The notes under the pieces were generated by a model. That model worked only from the letters and a program-made list of their open reading frames with translations. It was not told the origin of the DNA and did not search any database. DNA of 64,000 nucleotides from Terriglobia bacterium (lineage in GTDB: Bacteria; Acidobacteriota; Terriglobia; Terriglobales; Acidobacteriaceae), in contig JAIQFP010000005.1 in NCBI GenBank assembly GCA_020073165.1, positions 232,885 through 296,884 on the forward strand, written 5' to 3'. Positions within the stretch are counted from its first letter, which is position 1. Every line of letters starts with the position of its first letter. Shown one piece after another: positions 25,487-35,143 of the stretch. The position numbers and the translations under genes are program-made.

Positions 25487-25646
25487 GCAGAATAAAGATA
25501 AACAAGTTGGGAGGAAAAGAGTACCGGGCGGTGTCGTGGCCTGTGGGAAGCGGCGCTACGGCAGAGTTGTTCGCCAGGAACAGTCATCCCCCTGCCTGCC
25601 GGCTGGGGGAAACTGGCTGGGGAAAACTGGCGGCCCTCAAGAGATC

Positions 25647-25856
25647 TTACGAAGCCTTGGTAACGTTAGCCGCTTGCGGGCCTTTCTGGCCCTGGATGAT
25701 CTCGAACTCTACTGTGTCGCCTTCTTGCAGGCTCTTGTAGCCTTCGGACGTGATGGCACTGTAGTGCACAAAAACGTCGGGGCCATCTTCACGTCCGATA
25801 AAACCGTAACCCTTGGCATTGTTGAACCACTTTACCGTACCTTTCAAACGTTCCAC
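25647..25856 (-). CDS. Cold-shock domain protein
   Basis: 69 residues, a complete single cold-shock domain. [15 protein letters not shown] holds RNP1 (KGYGFI) and DVFVHYSAI holds RNP2 (VFVHY), with the acidic C-terminal strand [20 protein letters not shown]. It binds single-stranded RNA/DNA as a chaperone. Start is GTG 25856 with GAGGGGGC upstream. Monocistronic or with polX. Confidence 0.95.
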   Translation of the reverse strand: MERLKGTVKWFNNAKGYGFIGREDGPDVFVHYSAITSEGYKSLQEGDTVEFEIIQGQKGPQAANVTKAS

Positions 25857-25960
25857 TTACGCCCCCTCGGGCACGTACCCTTTCAGCACCGAGACCGTGC
25901 CTGTCATTTTGCCCCCAATTGTGCTTCTACCGGCATGGACTGTCAAGGACATGCCTCACA

Positions 25961-25987
25961 CCAAAGCCGCTATTTACGCGGCTTTGG
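25961..25987 (-). terminator. Hairpin at the end of the Nudix gene
   Basis: CCAAAGCCGC / GCGGCTTTGG, perfect 10-bp stem with a 7-base loop, overlapping the Nudix stop codon. On the minus strand no long U-run follows, so efficiency is unsure. Confidence 0.5.
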
Positions 25988-26554
25988 GCCTCTCCTCTGG
26001 TGGGCCAGCCAGAGCACCGCGGAGATGGTTTTGGCGTCGCGAATGGCGCCGGACATCGCCATGCGTACGGCGACAGGGACGGGGACGAGGCGCTGCTGGA
26101 TGAGTTCATCGGCCTCGGGCTGGGCGATGCCCGGACGCAAGTCGCGTGCCAGGTAGACGGCCATGGTTTCGTCCACGAAACCGGGGCTGGCATAAAAGCG
26201 GAAAATGCGCTGCCAGCGCCGGGCGGTATAGCCGGTCTCTTCCAGAAGCTCACGCTTGGCGCCGGCCAGTTCACTTTCACCCTTGTCAATGCGGCCGGCG
26301 GGAAGTTCCCAAAGATAGTCCTGGGCGGCATGGCGGTACTGGCGTTCCAGCAGCACGCGTGGCTGGCGTCGGCTTTCTTCGACAGCCAGAATGACCACCG
26401 AACCGGGATGGCGCACGACGTCACGGCGCGCCCGAATGCCGCCGGGTTCGAGGACCTGATCGGTGGTGACGCGGAAGACCGGTCCGCGGAAGACCTCGCG
26501 GGAAGACAGCACCCGGGCCGTGCGATTGCGGGATGAGTTGGGCATGCCCACCAT
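25970..26554 (-). CDS. Nudix hydrolase, ADP-ribose pyrophosphatase-like
   Basis: 194 residues. Complete Nudix box from Gly87 to Tyr109 (G-x5-E-x7-REL-x-EE-x-GY; core KGESELAGAKRELLEETGY). The phrase ASPGFVDETMAVYLARDL and the Pro 16 residues after the box fit the ADP-ribose pyrophosphatase (NudF-like) group. It cleaves nucleoside diphosphate sugars in the cytoplasm. Divergent from the DUF2520 gene. Confidence 0.85.
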   Translation of the reverse strand: MVGMPNSSRNRTARVLSSREVFRGPVFRVTTDQVLEPGGIRARRDVVRHPGSVVILAVEESRRQPRVLLERQYRHAAQDYLWELPAGRIDKGESELAGAKRELLEETGYTARRWQRIFRFYASPGFVDETMAVYLARDLRPGIAQPEADELIQQRLVPVPVAVRMAMSGAIRDAKTISAVLWLAHQRRGPKPRK

Positions 26555-26667
26555 ACTAAGTCAGACCTGCGCCTGAAACTACGGCAACTGAAAACCGAAA
26601 ACTGCTGATCAACCTCGAGCCGAACAAATCTTTGGCAGGGGCCGACCCGCCTGCTATGCTGCCCGCG

Positions 26668-27522
26668 ATGGCTGAGAAACCCGCGGTAGCGATCGTAGGT
26701 CCGGGACGGCTGGGGACCGCCCTGGCGGTCGAGCTGACAAGAGCGGGCTACCACGTTCGCGAGATCGTGTCGCGCACCTCGGGAGCCTCGCAGCGGAAGG
26801 CACGCAACTTGGCCAGGGTCACGCGCGCCCGCGCCGCCACAAGCGAGGCCGCGCGGTTGGATGCCGGTCTGATTTGGTTCTGTGTGCCCGACCGGGAAAT
26901 CTCCAGTGGGGCGAGGGCATTGGCACGGCGCACTACCTGGAAAGGCAAGCTTGTGTTCCACTCCAGCGGCGCCCTGGCCAGCGATGAACTGGATGTTCTG
27001 CGGCGGCGGGGCGCGGCCGTCGCGGCGGTGCACCCCCTGATGACGTTTGTCCGCGGGGCGATTCCCTCCCTCGAAGGGGTGCCGTTTGGAGTAGAAGGGG
27101 ATGCGGCGGCGGTGCGCATGGCCCGCGCCATCGTGCGCCGACTCGGCGGCCAGGTGTTCGCCGTCCCGAAAAATAGAAAGGTGGCGTATCACGCCTGGGG
27201 AACCTTCACCTCTCCGCTGCTGGTGGCGATGCTGGTGACCATGGAACAGGTGGCACGGGCGGCGGGTCTCTCGAAGGCAGCGGCACGGCAGTATATGTTG
27301 CCTATCGTTCACCAAACCCTGGCCAACTACGCCAGGCTCGGCCCAGCGGAGGCGTTTAGCGGGCCCATCGTGCGAGGGGATGCGGCGATCGTGCGCAAAC
27401 ACCTGCGGGTCTTGCGGCGGGTGCGCGGATCTCGGGATGTCTATGTGGCCCTGGCTCGGGCGGCCTTGCGGCTGCTGCCAGCACAAAACCGCAGGCAATT
27501 GGAGAAGGCCCTCCGCCCGTAG
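26668..27522 (+). CDS. DUF2520 Rossmann-fold NAD(P)-binding protein
   Basis: 284 residues from ATG 26668 (MAEKPAVAIVGPGRLGTALA); an earlier in-frame start at 26632 is possible. The Rossmann motif G-x-G-x-x-G (GPGRLG) is at the N-terminus, then IWFCVPDREI and KLVFHSSGALAS as in F420-reductase or prephenate-dehydrogenase-like folds. The C-terminal DUF2520 helical domain contains YHAWGTFTSPLLVAML. Members often neighbour pantothenate genes, not seen here. The substrate is unknown. Confidence 0.8.
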   Translation: MAEKPAVAIVGPGRLGTALAVELTRAGYHVREIVSRTSGASQRKARNLARVTRARAATSEAARLDAGLIWFCVPDREISSGARALARRTTWKGKLVFHSSGALASDELDVLRRRGAAVAAVHPLMTFVRGAIPSLEGVPFGVEGDAAAVRMARAIVRRLGGQVFAVPKNRKVAYHAWGTFTSPLLVAMLVTMEQVARAAGLSKAAARQYMLPIVHQTLANYARLGPAEAFSGPIVRGDAAIVRKHLRVLRRVRGSRDVYVALARAALRLLPAQNRRQLEKALRP

Positions 27523-27555
27523 ATTGGTGGTGGGCGCAGCTCTGCGAAGAGAACC

Positions 27556-28347
27556 TTAGCGAATCATGATCCGCTCAATCGTGCGCGCGTGTCCCGTGGC
27601 ATTGTCGCAATCCACCACCACCGCGCACAGGCGGACGTCGCCGCTCGCGGCTTCGAAGCGGACCGGCATGTTGCTCAGAAATTTTCCCATCACCAACTCT
27701 TTTTTCACTCCAATCACGCTGTCGTAGGGACCGGTCATGCCCACGTCAGTGATGTACGCGCTTCCACCGGGCAGCACGCGCTCATCCGCGGTAGGAACGT
27801 GGGTGTGGGTGCCCACCACGGCGCTGACGCGGCCATCCAGGTACCAGCCCATAGACATTTTCTCCGAGGTGGCCTCCGCATGCATGTCCACCAGCACAAC
27901 CTTGGCCTGGGTCTCTTTCAGTAACTGGTCGGCAACCCGGAAAGGATCGTCGTTCGAGGTCATGAACACCCGTCCCTGCAGGTTGATCACGGCGTAGGGC
28001 ACATCGTGCTTCTTGCCCTGGTACAGACCCCAGCCGGGCATCCCCTGGGGATAGTTCGCCGGGCGGAGCAGGCGGCGGGCCATGCTGTGCGGGTTGCCGT
28101 CCGCGTTGTGGAAATACTCCACGATCTCGCGCTTATCCCACACGTGGTTGCCAGTGGTGATGACGTCAATCCCCAGCTCGAACAGTTCTTCGGCCAGCGG
28201 AGGGGTAATGCCAAAGCCCGCAGCCGCGTTCTCTCCGTTGGCGATGACGAGATCGATGGCATGTTCTTTCACCAGCTCGGGCAGATGGTCTTTCACCATC
28301 GTGCGTCCCGGCCGGCCAAAAATGTCGCCGATAAAGAGAATACGCAT
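27556..28347 (-). CDS. ymdB: YmdB-type metallophosphoesterase
   Basis: 263 residues from ATG 28347 (MRILFIGDIFGRPGR). Metal ligands: GDIFG, IANGENAAAGFGIT, TGNHVWDKREI, VDMHAEATSEK and VGTHTHVPTADE. These are the marks of the YmdB family, 2',3'-cyclic nucleotide 2'-phosphodiesterases that affect gene expression and biofilm in Bacillus. It is the last gene of the mutS-nagZ-anmK-SBP run, 60 bases after the SBP stop. Confidence 0.88.
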   Translation of the reverse strand: MRILFIGDIFGRPGRTMVKDHLPELVKEHAIDLVIANGENAAAGFGITPPLAEELFELGIDVITTGNHVWDKREIVEYFHNADGNPHSMARRLLRPANYPQGMPGWGLYQGKKHDVPYAVINLQGRVFMTSNDDPFRVADQLLKETQAKVVLVDMHAEATSEKMSMGWYLDGRVSAVVGTHTHVPTADERVLPGGSAYITDVGMTGPYDSVIGVKKELVMGKFLSNMPVRFEAASGDVRLCAVVVDCDNATGHARTIERIMIR

Positions 28348-28407
28348 GGAAACTCTGATGGTAACACGCAGGATTGGCACATCCCGGCCGGTTGGAATCT
28401 ACTGTGG

Positions 28408-29937
28408 TCACGGATTGGATAACTTTGCAGTCTTCAGAAAATCGTAATTTCCGGAGGGATTCAGCGACAGGTTCTGCACCCGTTTGGTGTGCACCAGCAC
28501 GTTGTCGTAGTACCACAGGTCAATGTAAGGCAAGTCGTCGGCCAGAACGCGTTGAATCTCCGCGTAGAGCTGCTTGCGGGTGTTCTGATCGAGTTCGCTG
28601 CGCGCCTGGTCAATGAGAGCATCCACGCGCGGGTTCGAATAGAAGCCTCGATTGGCGCCGTTGGGTGTGAACTTGGCAGAGTGGAAGACATACTCGAAGA
28701 TGTCGGGGTCTTCGTTCCCTCCGATCCAGCGAAGCGAATAAAACTGAAACTCGCCGTGGGTAACATCGGAGAAGAAGGTGGCGAATTCAAAGGTGCGGAT
28801 GTCGAGCACGATGCCCACGTGGCGCAACTGCTGCTGCAACACCGCGGCCATCAGGCGGGTGCTCTCTTCCGTGGAAGTCTTCATGGTGAGATGGAAGCGC
28901 ACGCCATGCACCGCCGGATATCCGGCTTGGTCCAGCAGTTGGCGGGCGCGGGCCGGATTGTAATCGTTGCGCGGAACATCGCCGTTGTAGGCCCAGCTTT
29001 CGGGAGGAAGGACGCTGTAGGCGGGACGGGCGAAACCGCGGTCCAGGTACTCCAGCAGCGGGCGCCGGTCGATGGCATAGGCGATTGCCTGGCGCACCCG
29101 TACGTCTTTCAGGATGGGATCGCGCAGGTTGAACGCGAGGTAACTGAGAATGGTGCCGGGCGCGCGCTCCACCCGCAAGCTGGGTTCGCGCTCCAGGGCC
29201 AAAACCATGTCGAAGGTGAGCGCGTTGCTGGCGATGTCCGCACTGCCTTTGCGTAGTTCGAGGGCGCGGGTGGTCGTGTCCGGGACCACGGCAAAGCGCA
29301 CCCGCTTCAGGTGGGCCTTCTCGCCCCAGTAGCTATCATTGCGCTCCAGGATGACTTCCTTGTCCTGCTCGGCGCTGACAAAGCGAAAGGGGCCGGAACC
29401 GATGGGATTGCGAGTGGTCTCGTCGCCGCTGCCGTAAGGCACGATGCCCATGGCACCGTCAGACAGGTTCCACAGCAGGGTGGCGAAGGGTTCCTTCAGG
29501 TGGAAGACGACGGTGTACTCGTCGGGCGCGTCGATGCGATCCACCAGACGATACACAGCGGCTTTGGTGCTGCGAATCTTGCTCTCCAGGAGGGAATCGA
29601 AGGTCCACTTCACATCCCGGGAAGTGAGGCGGCGGCCGTCGTGAAACGTCACTCCATGGTGCAGGTGAAAGATGTAGGTCTTGGGATCGGGAATGTCCCA
29701 GCTTTCGGCGAGCGCCGGCTTCACGTTGAGGTGCTCGTCACGATCGAGCAGGTCATCGAAAATCAACTCGTCGATGCGCTCCGATTGTCCATCAATCCCT
29801 ACCCGCGGATCGAGATTAGTGGGACTGCTCTCGATAATCATGACCAGCGTGTCGGGTGACGGCTTGCTGGAACAGGAGAGCGTGGGAAGGAGGAGGGTGA
29901 GCGTCACAATCGTCGCGATCCATCCCAACCCTGTCAT
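28408..29937 (-). CDS. Family 5 peptide-binding lipoprotein (ABC type)
   Basis: 509 residues from ATG 29937, then signal peptide with lipobox-like LPTLSC (Cys about 22). SBP_bac_5 features: PALAESWDIPDPKTYIFHL, GVTFHDGRRLTSRDVKWTFD, GSGPFRFV, RQAIAYAIDRRPLL, and YNPARARQLLDQAGYP. It would bind peptides or other solutes outside the inner membrane. No permease or ATPase genes adjoin. Its place behind nagZ and anmK suggests murein peptides as ligand (inference). The start codon lies within a dispersed repeat (29932-29989). Confidence 0.85.
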   Translation of the reverse strand: MTGLGWIATIVTLTLLLPTLSCSSKPSPDTLVMIIESSPTNLDPRVGIDGQSERIDELIFDDLLDRDEHLNVKPALAESWDIPDPKTYIFHLHHGVTFHDGRRLTSRDVKWTFDSLLESKIRSTKAAVYRLVDRIDAPDEYTVVFHLKEPFATLLWNLSDGAMGIVPYGSGDETTRNPIGSGPFRFVSAEQDKEVILERNDSYWGEKAHLKRVRFAVVPDTTTRALELRKGSADIASNALTFDMVLALEREPSLRVERAPGTILSYLAFNLRDPILKDVRVRQAIAYAIDRRPLLEYLDRGFARPAYSVLPPESWAYNGDVPRNDYNPARARQLLDQAGYPAVHGVRFHLTMKTSTEESTRLMAAVLQQQLRHVGIVLDIRTFEFATFFSDVTHGEFQFYSLRWIGGNEDPDIFEYVFHSAKFTPNGANRGFYSNPRVDALIDQARSELDQNTRKQLYAEIQRVLADDLPYIDLWYYDNVLVHTKRVQNLSLNPSGNYDFLKTAKLSNP

Positions 29938-29989
29938 CCCGAGTGAACCCACAGGCGCGCGTGCGCGCCGAGGGGAATCGAGGGACCTT
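29932..29989. repeat. Dispersed repeat, copy 1
   Basis: TGTCATCCCGAGTGAACCC, then a GCGCGC-rich palindrome, then GGGAATCGAGGGACC. This is a variant of the GTCATCCTGAGCGAAGCG word found at 39844. It lies in the anmK-SBP gap and supplies the SBP start codon. Confidence 0.6.
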
Positions 29990-30013
29990 GGGTTCGCCCG
30001 CGCCGTAGGAAGG

Positions 30014-31198
30014 TCACGCATACGAAATCTTCCCCAGTATCGCCGCGCGCCTCGCTCCGGTCGCCGAGGGCACATTCGACGGCTGCCGGTTCCAGGTCTG
30101 ATAGGCCAGCAGCGCAAACGCGGCGGCCTCCTTGGCGGCTGAGGGCAGTCCGAATTCATCCGACGAGCGGATTTTCAGTCCGAGCAGCCGCAGTTCGCTG
30201 GCAAGCATGGCCAGCAGTGTGGGATTCTTCGCGCCGCCACCGGAAACCACGAACTCGGCATACTTGTGCGGGCGGCGCACCACAAAACGGCGTAGTGCAT
30301 CGGCGATGGAGCGGGCGGTCAAGGCAGTTGCCGTAGCCACGATATCGTGCTGGTCGGCGCGGGCACAGCGCTTGAGAAAGGCGGTTGCAAACTCGCGTCC
30401 GAACTCCTCACGGCCGGCGGTCTTCGGAGGCTTGCGACCGAAGAATGGATTGCGCAGCACCCCGGTGAGCACCGGTTCGATCACCGCCCCCTGGGCCGCG
30501 ATCCTTCCATCGCGATCATAGGGTTTGCCGAAGAGACATTCGGTGACCGCATCGATCAGCATATTCCCTGGCCCGGTGTCGAAAGCTTTCACTTGCGCAG
30601 CAGAGGCCCCAGCTGGAATTGCGGTGAGGTTGGCGATGCCGCCGATGTTCTGAACCACCCGCCCTACGCGCTGGTCGCGATAAAGCAGGTAATCGAGGAA
30701 GGGAACTAGCGGTGCGCCCCTGCCTTCCGCAGCCATGTCGGCGGGGCGAAAGTCAGAAACTACGGGGACGCCGACGCGCGCGGCAATGACCGCACCTTCA
30801 CCGGTCTGCCACGTCACCGCGAGCTGGCGTCCGAGGAAGCGGGCGGGTTCGCCCTGGTGGTAGAGCGTCTGCCCGTGACAGCCGATCAACCCAGCCTTGA
30901 TCCGGAACCGACGCTGCGTCGCCAGAATGGCGTCGGCATAGAGCTCAGCTAGAAGAAAATTCAAGCGCGCCAGGTCGGCCACGCTGGCGTGCCCCGCGTT
31001 CATGGCAGCCAGCACAGCGCTGCGAACATTCCTGGGATAGGGAAACTCGGCATGAGCCAAAAACTTGAAATGGAGGCCGGGCGTCCCTTCGGCTCCGCTC
31101 AGGGCAGGCCCCGCCCGGCCAGCCCGGGCACCGATCCGCACCAGCGCGACATTGATTCCATCCGCGGAGGTGCCACTCATTACGCCGGCAACGATCAC
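30014..31198 (-). CDS. anmK: Anhydro-N-acetylmuramic acid kinase
   Basis: 394 residues. MSGTSADGINVALV is the family's first phosphate loop, GCHGQTLYHQG the substrate loop, VSDFRPADMAAEGRGAPLVP and NIGGIANLT the ATPase motifs, FDTGPGNMLIDA the second phosphate loop. It converts anhydroMurNAc to MurNAc-6-phosphate in cytoplasmic peptidoglycan recycling. Residues about 24-42 (GRAGPALSGAEGTPG) are an in-frame insertion coded by a dispersed repeat (31084-31105), absent from usual AnmK. The start overlaps the nagZ stop by ATGA. Confidence 0.93.
   Translation of the reverse strand: MIVAGVMSGTSADGINVALVRIGARAGRAGPALSGAEGTPGLHFKFLAHAEFPYPRNVRSAVLAAMNAGHASVADLARLNFLLAELYADAILATQRRFRIKAGLIGCHGQTLYHQGEPARFLGRQLAVTWQTGEGAVIAARVGVPVVSDFRPADMAAEGRGAPLVPFLDYLLYRDQRVGRVVQNIGGIANLTAIPAGASAAQVKAFDTGPGNMLIDAVTECLFGKPYDRDGRIAAQGAVIEPVLTGVLRNPFFGRKPPKTAGREEFGREFATAFLKRCARADQHDIVATATALTARSIADALRRFVVRRPHKYAEFVVSGGGAKNPTLLAMLASELRLLGLKIRSSDEFGLPSAAKEAAAFALLAYQTWNRQPSNVPSATGARRAAILGKISYA
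31084..31105. repeat. Dispersed repeat inside anmK
   Basis: CCCTTCGGCTCCGCTCAGGG on the plus strand, read in frame by anmK as PALSGAEG. It is a relative of the CTGAGCGAAGCG-type words elsewhere in the window and adds a loop without breaking the frame. Confidence 0.6.
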
Positions 31199-32313
31199 GC
31201 GCTCTCCTCGCGACCGATGGTCTCGAGTCGTACCTGCTCGCTGAATTCCCAGAATTTCCTGGAGAGGCGCTCGATTTTGGCCGCGGTCGGCGGGGGCCCG
31301 CGGCGCTTCAGTTCGCGGGCCTTCTTTTTGAACACAAGCACGCGTTTCGATGACTCTTCCACACGCCCTGCGAACTTGCGGTCGCGCTCCGCTTCCTTCA
31401 CCAGCGCCTCATAGGCGCGCAGAATGCATTCCTCCTGATGGCAAATCAAACAAAGATCCCCGCCGGCCCGGATGTGCTCGACCGCTGCCTGCTCGATCGG
31501 CCCCGCCTTCAGCACTCCGCCCATTTCCAGATCATCAGAGACGACCAGGCCGCGATACCCGATTTTCTTGCGAAGAATGTCGGTGATCCATTTCTTCGAC
31601 AGCGATGCGGGCGTGCGGTCGCGCGTGACATCCGGGTAGGCTGCGTGTGAAACCATGATCATCGGCATCTGACGGCGTAGCGCGCGGTAGGGAAGCAGGT
31701 CCTCCAGCCAGAGCCGCCTCAGGGATTTCGCTACCGCTGGCAGTTCGTGATGGGTGTCAAGGGTGGCTTCGCCCAGGCCGGGGAAGTGCTTGCCGCAGCC
31801 CAGCACTCCCGCCTCGCGCAGTCCCGCGAGAAACTCGCGAGCATACACGATGGTCTGACGCGGATCGGGCGACACCGCGCGCGACCCCATCACTGTACGC
31901 GACGGCTCGAGCGCCAAGTCCACCACCGGGGCAAAGTCCGAGTTGAAGCCCAAGGCGCGGCAGGATTGGGCAATCAGTTTGCCGTGCTTGCGGAAAAGAC
32001 GGCGATCTCCCGCAGCAAACACCTCAGCTGCCGATGGCGCGGGTGCGATGGCATTCTTTAGCCGGTCGACGGTGCCGCCTTCCATGTCCACGCAGAGAAA
32101 CATGGGTGTTGAGACGCAGGCTTGACAGTCTTTCAGCAGCGCGTGCGTCTGTTGCGCGTCGGTGATGTTGCGCGCAAAGAGAACCACGCCTGCGGGTTGC
32201 AGGCGGGTGAGCAGGGCGCGAAGGCGGGACGACATCACAGTGCCGTCGAAGCCGGCGATCAGGAGTTGGCCCACACTTCCCTTGTAATCGGAAGCTCTTT
32301 TCTTACCTATCAT
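31195..32313 (-). CDS. nagZ: Beta-N-acetylhexosaminidase, GH3
   Basis: 372 residues. GH3 NagZ marks: GVVLFARNI, CVDMEGGTVDRL, KHFPGLGEATLDTHHELP (KHFPG 175-179, Asp186 and His188 as acid/base pair), and nucleophile Asp260 in VVSDDLEMGGV. No signal peptide, so it is cytoplasmic, as in peptidoglycan recycling, where it removes GlcNAc from anhydro-muropeptides. The C-terminal 60 residues are an extra basic helical tail (VFKKKARELKRRG). It is coupled to anmK, which uses its product. Confidence 0.92.
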   Translation of the reverse strand: MIGKKRASDYKGSVGQLLIAGFDGTVMSSRLRALLTRLQPAGVVLFARNITDAQQTHALLKDCQACVSTPMFLCVDMEGGTVDRLKNAIAPAPSAAEVFAAGDRRLFRKHGKLIAQSCRALGFNSDFAPVVDLALEPSRTVMGSRAVSPDPRQTIVYAREFLAGLREAGVLGCGKHFPGLGEATLDTHHELPAVAKSLRRLWLEDLLPYRALRRQMPMIMVSHAAYPDVTRDRTPASLSKKWITDILRKKIGYRGLVVSDDLEMGGVLKAGPIEQAAVEHIRAGGDLCLICHQEECILRAYEALVKEAERDRKFAGRVEESSKRVLVFKKKARELKRRGPPPTAAKIERLSRKFWEFSEQVRLETIGREESA

Positions 32314-32380
32314 TAGCAGCGCGCATTAAAGTATCGGTTAAATCCAGCAGTAACTTATCACCAAGCCACCAGCGACTCCC

Positions 32381-35041
32381 TCACTCCACCTGCTTCTTCA
32401 ACTCTGCTAGCAAATTCAGAGCTTCCAAGGGCGTCAGTCGGTTCAAGTCCACCTCGTGCAGCCGCTCCAGCACTGGCTGCGACAGCGGGGTGAAGATGGT
32501 CAACTGCGCGGCAGGCCGTGGCCGCAGCTCGTCGCTGGCAAGCTGAGCGGTCAATTGCTGTTCGGCGCTTTCGTGCTCGGCCAGAACCTCGCGGGCGCGC
32601 TCGATGACTTCATTGGGAAGCCCGGCCAGCTTGGCGACTTCGATGCCGTAGCTGCGGTCGGCGGCGCCCGGTTCGACCTTGCGCAGAAAAACAATCCCGC
32701 CCCCAGTTTCTTTCACCGACACGTGATAGTTTTTCACCCCCGAGAGCCGGTCGGCGAGTTCGGTCAACTCGAAATAGTGTGTCGCAAACAGGGTCTTGGC
32801 GCGAGTGCGGGCATGGATGTATTCGACCGCGGCCCAGGCGATGGCCAAGCCATCGTAGGTAGCAGTGCCGCGTCCCACCTCATCAAGGAGAATCAACGAC
32901 CGTGGCGTCGCGGTATGCAGGATGGACGCGGTCTCGGTCATCTCCACCATAAATGTCGAGCGGCCACGGGCCAGGTTATCGCTGGCGCCGATGCGGGTGA
33001 ACACGCGGTCCACCACGCCCAGGCGCGCCGAACGTGCGGGTACAAACGAACCCATCTGGGCGAGGACCACGGTCAGGGCTGCCTGGCGCAGGTACGTGGA
33101 CTTGCCACCCATGTTCGGTCCGGTGAGCACCAGGACGGTGTGGGTGGTGGAATTCAGGAAAAGATCATTGGGCACGAAGCGCTCGCTGCCCCCGGCCAGT
33201 TCCTGCTGCTCGATCACCGGATGCCGTCCTTCGATGATCTCGATGTCGCCCGACTCATCGAACTTGGGCCGGCAGTAGTTGCACAGCGCGGCAACGTGCG
33301 CCAGCGACGCCAGCACATCCACCTCGGCCAGCGCCAGCGCGGTTTGCCGGATACGTTTGGCTTCACCGGCAATGGTGGAGCGCAGTTCGGCAAACAACCG
33401 CCGCTCGATTTCGACGATCTTTTCTTGCGCATCGAGAATCTTCGATTCGTACTCTTTCAGCTCCGGCGTGGTGAAACGTTCGGCGTTGACCAGCGTCTGC
33501 TTGCGCTCGTAGTCGGGCGGGACCAGATGCAGGTTGGGTTTCGAGACCTCCAGGTAGTAGCCGAAGATGGAATTAAATTTCACCTTTAGCGACGAAATAC
33601 CGGTGCGTTGCCGTTCGCGCTGCTCGATCTGGGCCAGGTACTGTTTGCTGTTGCGGCTCAGGTCGCGAAGTTCGTCGAGTTCTTTGTCGATACCGTTCTG
33701 TATGACACCACCATCGCTCAGCGAGATGGGCGGTTCGGGGACGATGGTCCTGTCGATCCGCTCCCGCAGGTCGAGCAGTTCGTCCACCACCGCATGCAAG
33801 GCATTCAACCGCTCTGCTGCCAGCCGCATCAGCGCAGTCCGGACCGCCGGAATTTTCGCCAGCGAAGCCGCCAGCGCCAGCACATCCCGCGGATTGGCGG
33901 TTTCGAGAGTGACCCGGCTAAGCAGGCGCTCCAAGTCGAGAATGCCGTCGAGCGCGCGCCGCAGTTCTTCGCGTGCCACCGTCTCTTTGACCTGGGCCTC
34001 CACCGCGTTCAGGCGGGCATTGATTTCGGACAGTTCGATAGAAGGCCGCAACATCCAGGAACGCAGCAGCCGCTTGCCCATGGGGGTTACGGTGGCATCG
34101 AGGGAGCGGAACAGCGTCACGCCTGGGTCGGTCCCGGCGAACAGCGGTTCGATCAGCTCCAGGTTGCGAACAGTGACCGCGTCCAGAACCAGACAGTTCT
34201 GGCGCTCGTAGAAGCCGATGCGGTCTACGTGGTCGAGAGTTCCGCGTTGTGTGGAGCGAACGTAATAAAGGATGGCGCCCGCGGCCGAGGCGGCTGCCGG
34301 CTTGCCGGTGAGACCGAAACCCTCCAGAGACAAAACTCCAAAGTGATTTTCCAGCAGCGGAATCGCATGGTCGGGGGCGAAGATCCAGTCGTCGAGCGGA
34401 GTCTCAGCCAAGGCTGGAAGGGCCACACGCTTCGCCGGCGGGACGGGCGAGGCGCCCGTCTCCACGTGACCTGTGCCCACACCCGCAGTTTCAAACAGCG
34501 GAGCGGAGGAGGCGTAGAGGATTTCCTTCGGCCGCAACTGCTGCAGCTCTTCTTCAATTCGGCGCACAGCGTCCTCGCCGTGAAACTCCGTAGCGCGAAA
34601 TTCTCCGGTGGAAAGATCCAGAGCCGCAAAGCCCACGCGATCGCCCACCTGCGCCATAGCCGCCAGGAAGTTGTTCTCCTCCGAACTCAGCGCAGAGGCA
34701 GCCGTCCCCGGCGTGACCACCCGGGTCACTTCACGGCGCACCAGCTTCTTGGCCAAGCGCGGGTCTTCCACCTGGTCGCAGATGGCCACCTTGAATCCCT
34801 TGCGAATGAGCTTGGAGATGTAGCCTTCGGCGGCGTGATAAGGCACGCCACACATGGGGACCGCGATGCCTTTCTCCTTGTTGCGCGAGGTCAGCGTGAT
34901 CTGCAACTCGCGGGCGGCGAGGATGGCATCGTCAAAAAAGAGTTCGTAAAAGTCGCCCAGGCGAAAAAACAGCAGGGCAGTGGGGTGCTCCTTCTTGATG
35001 GCGGCGTACTGCCGCATCAACGGCGTGGACGGCTCGGTCAT
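32381..35041 (-). CDS. mutS: DNA mismatch repair ATPase MutS
   Basis: 886 residues, full MutS1. Mismatch-binding FYELFFDDA (Phe-x-Glu) lies at about 31-39, then connector, lever and clamp domains. Walker [14 protein letters not shown] is at about 640, [16 protein letters not shown] is Walker B and signature, and [12 protein letters not shown] closes the ATPase site. It detects base mismatches. No mutL is in the window. First gene of the leftward run; 67 bases to nagZ. Divergent from galT (103-base gap). Confidence 0.97.
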   Translation of the reverse strand: MTEPSTPLMRQYAAIKKEHPTALLFFRLGDFYELFFDDAILAARELQITLTSRNKEKGIAVPMCGVPYHAAEGYISKLIRKGFKVAICDQVEDPRLAKKLVRREVTRVVTPGTAASALSSEENNFLAAMAQVGDRVGFAALDLSTGEFRATEFHGEDAVRRIEEELQQLRPKEILYASSAPLFETAGVGTGHVETGASPVPPAKRVALPALAETPLDDWIFAPDHAIPLLENHFGVLSLEGFGLTGKPAAASAAGAILYYVRSTQRGTLDHVDRIGFYERQNCLVLDAVTVRNLELIEPLFAGTDPGVTLFRSLDATVTPMGKRLLRSWMLRPSIELSEINARLNAVEAQVKETVAREELRRALDGILDLERLLSRVTLETANPRDVLALAASLAKIPAVRTALMRLAAERLNALHAVVDELLDLRERIDRTIVPEPPISLSDGGVIQNGIDKELDELRDLSRNSKQYLAQIEQRERQRTGISSLKVKFNSIFGYYLEVSKPNLHLVPPDYERKQTLVNAERFTTPELKEYESKILDAQEKIVEIERRLFAELRSTIAGEAKRIRQTALALAEVDVLASLAHVAALCNYCRPKFDESGDIEIIEGRHPVIEQQELAGGSERFVPNDLFLNSTTHTVLVLTGPNMGGKSTYLRQAALTVVLAQMGSFVPARSARLGVVDRVFTRIGASDNLARGRSTFMVEMTETASILHTATPRSLILLDEVGRGTATYDGLAIAWAAVEYIHARTRAKTLFATHYFELTELADRLSGVKNYHVSVKETGGGIVFLRKVEPGAADRSYGIEVAKLAGLPNEVIERAREVLAEHESAEQQLTAQLASDELRPRPAAQLTIFTPLSQPVLERLHEVDLNRLTPLEALNLLAELKKQVE

Positions 35042-35143
35042 TTCAAGCGGCTTCGTGGGCGGATTATAACAAACGAGGATGCCGGACTTCGGCGGCGGAA
35101 ATCACAGTTGACGCGCACTCCGCAGCAGTGGTCTCCTACAAGC

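Noticed and set aside
25927..27498. 523-codon leftward open frame
   Set aside because: Antisense to the DUF2520 gene and out of frame with the Nudix gene. Composition is low-complexity Arg/Pro/Gly.
33608..35143. Long rightward open frame running into galT
   Set aside because: It is antisense to mutS, whose protein is complete and conserved. The frame is open only because of GC-rich codon use. The galT part begins at 35144.
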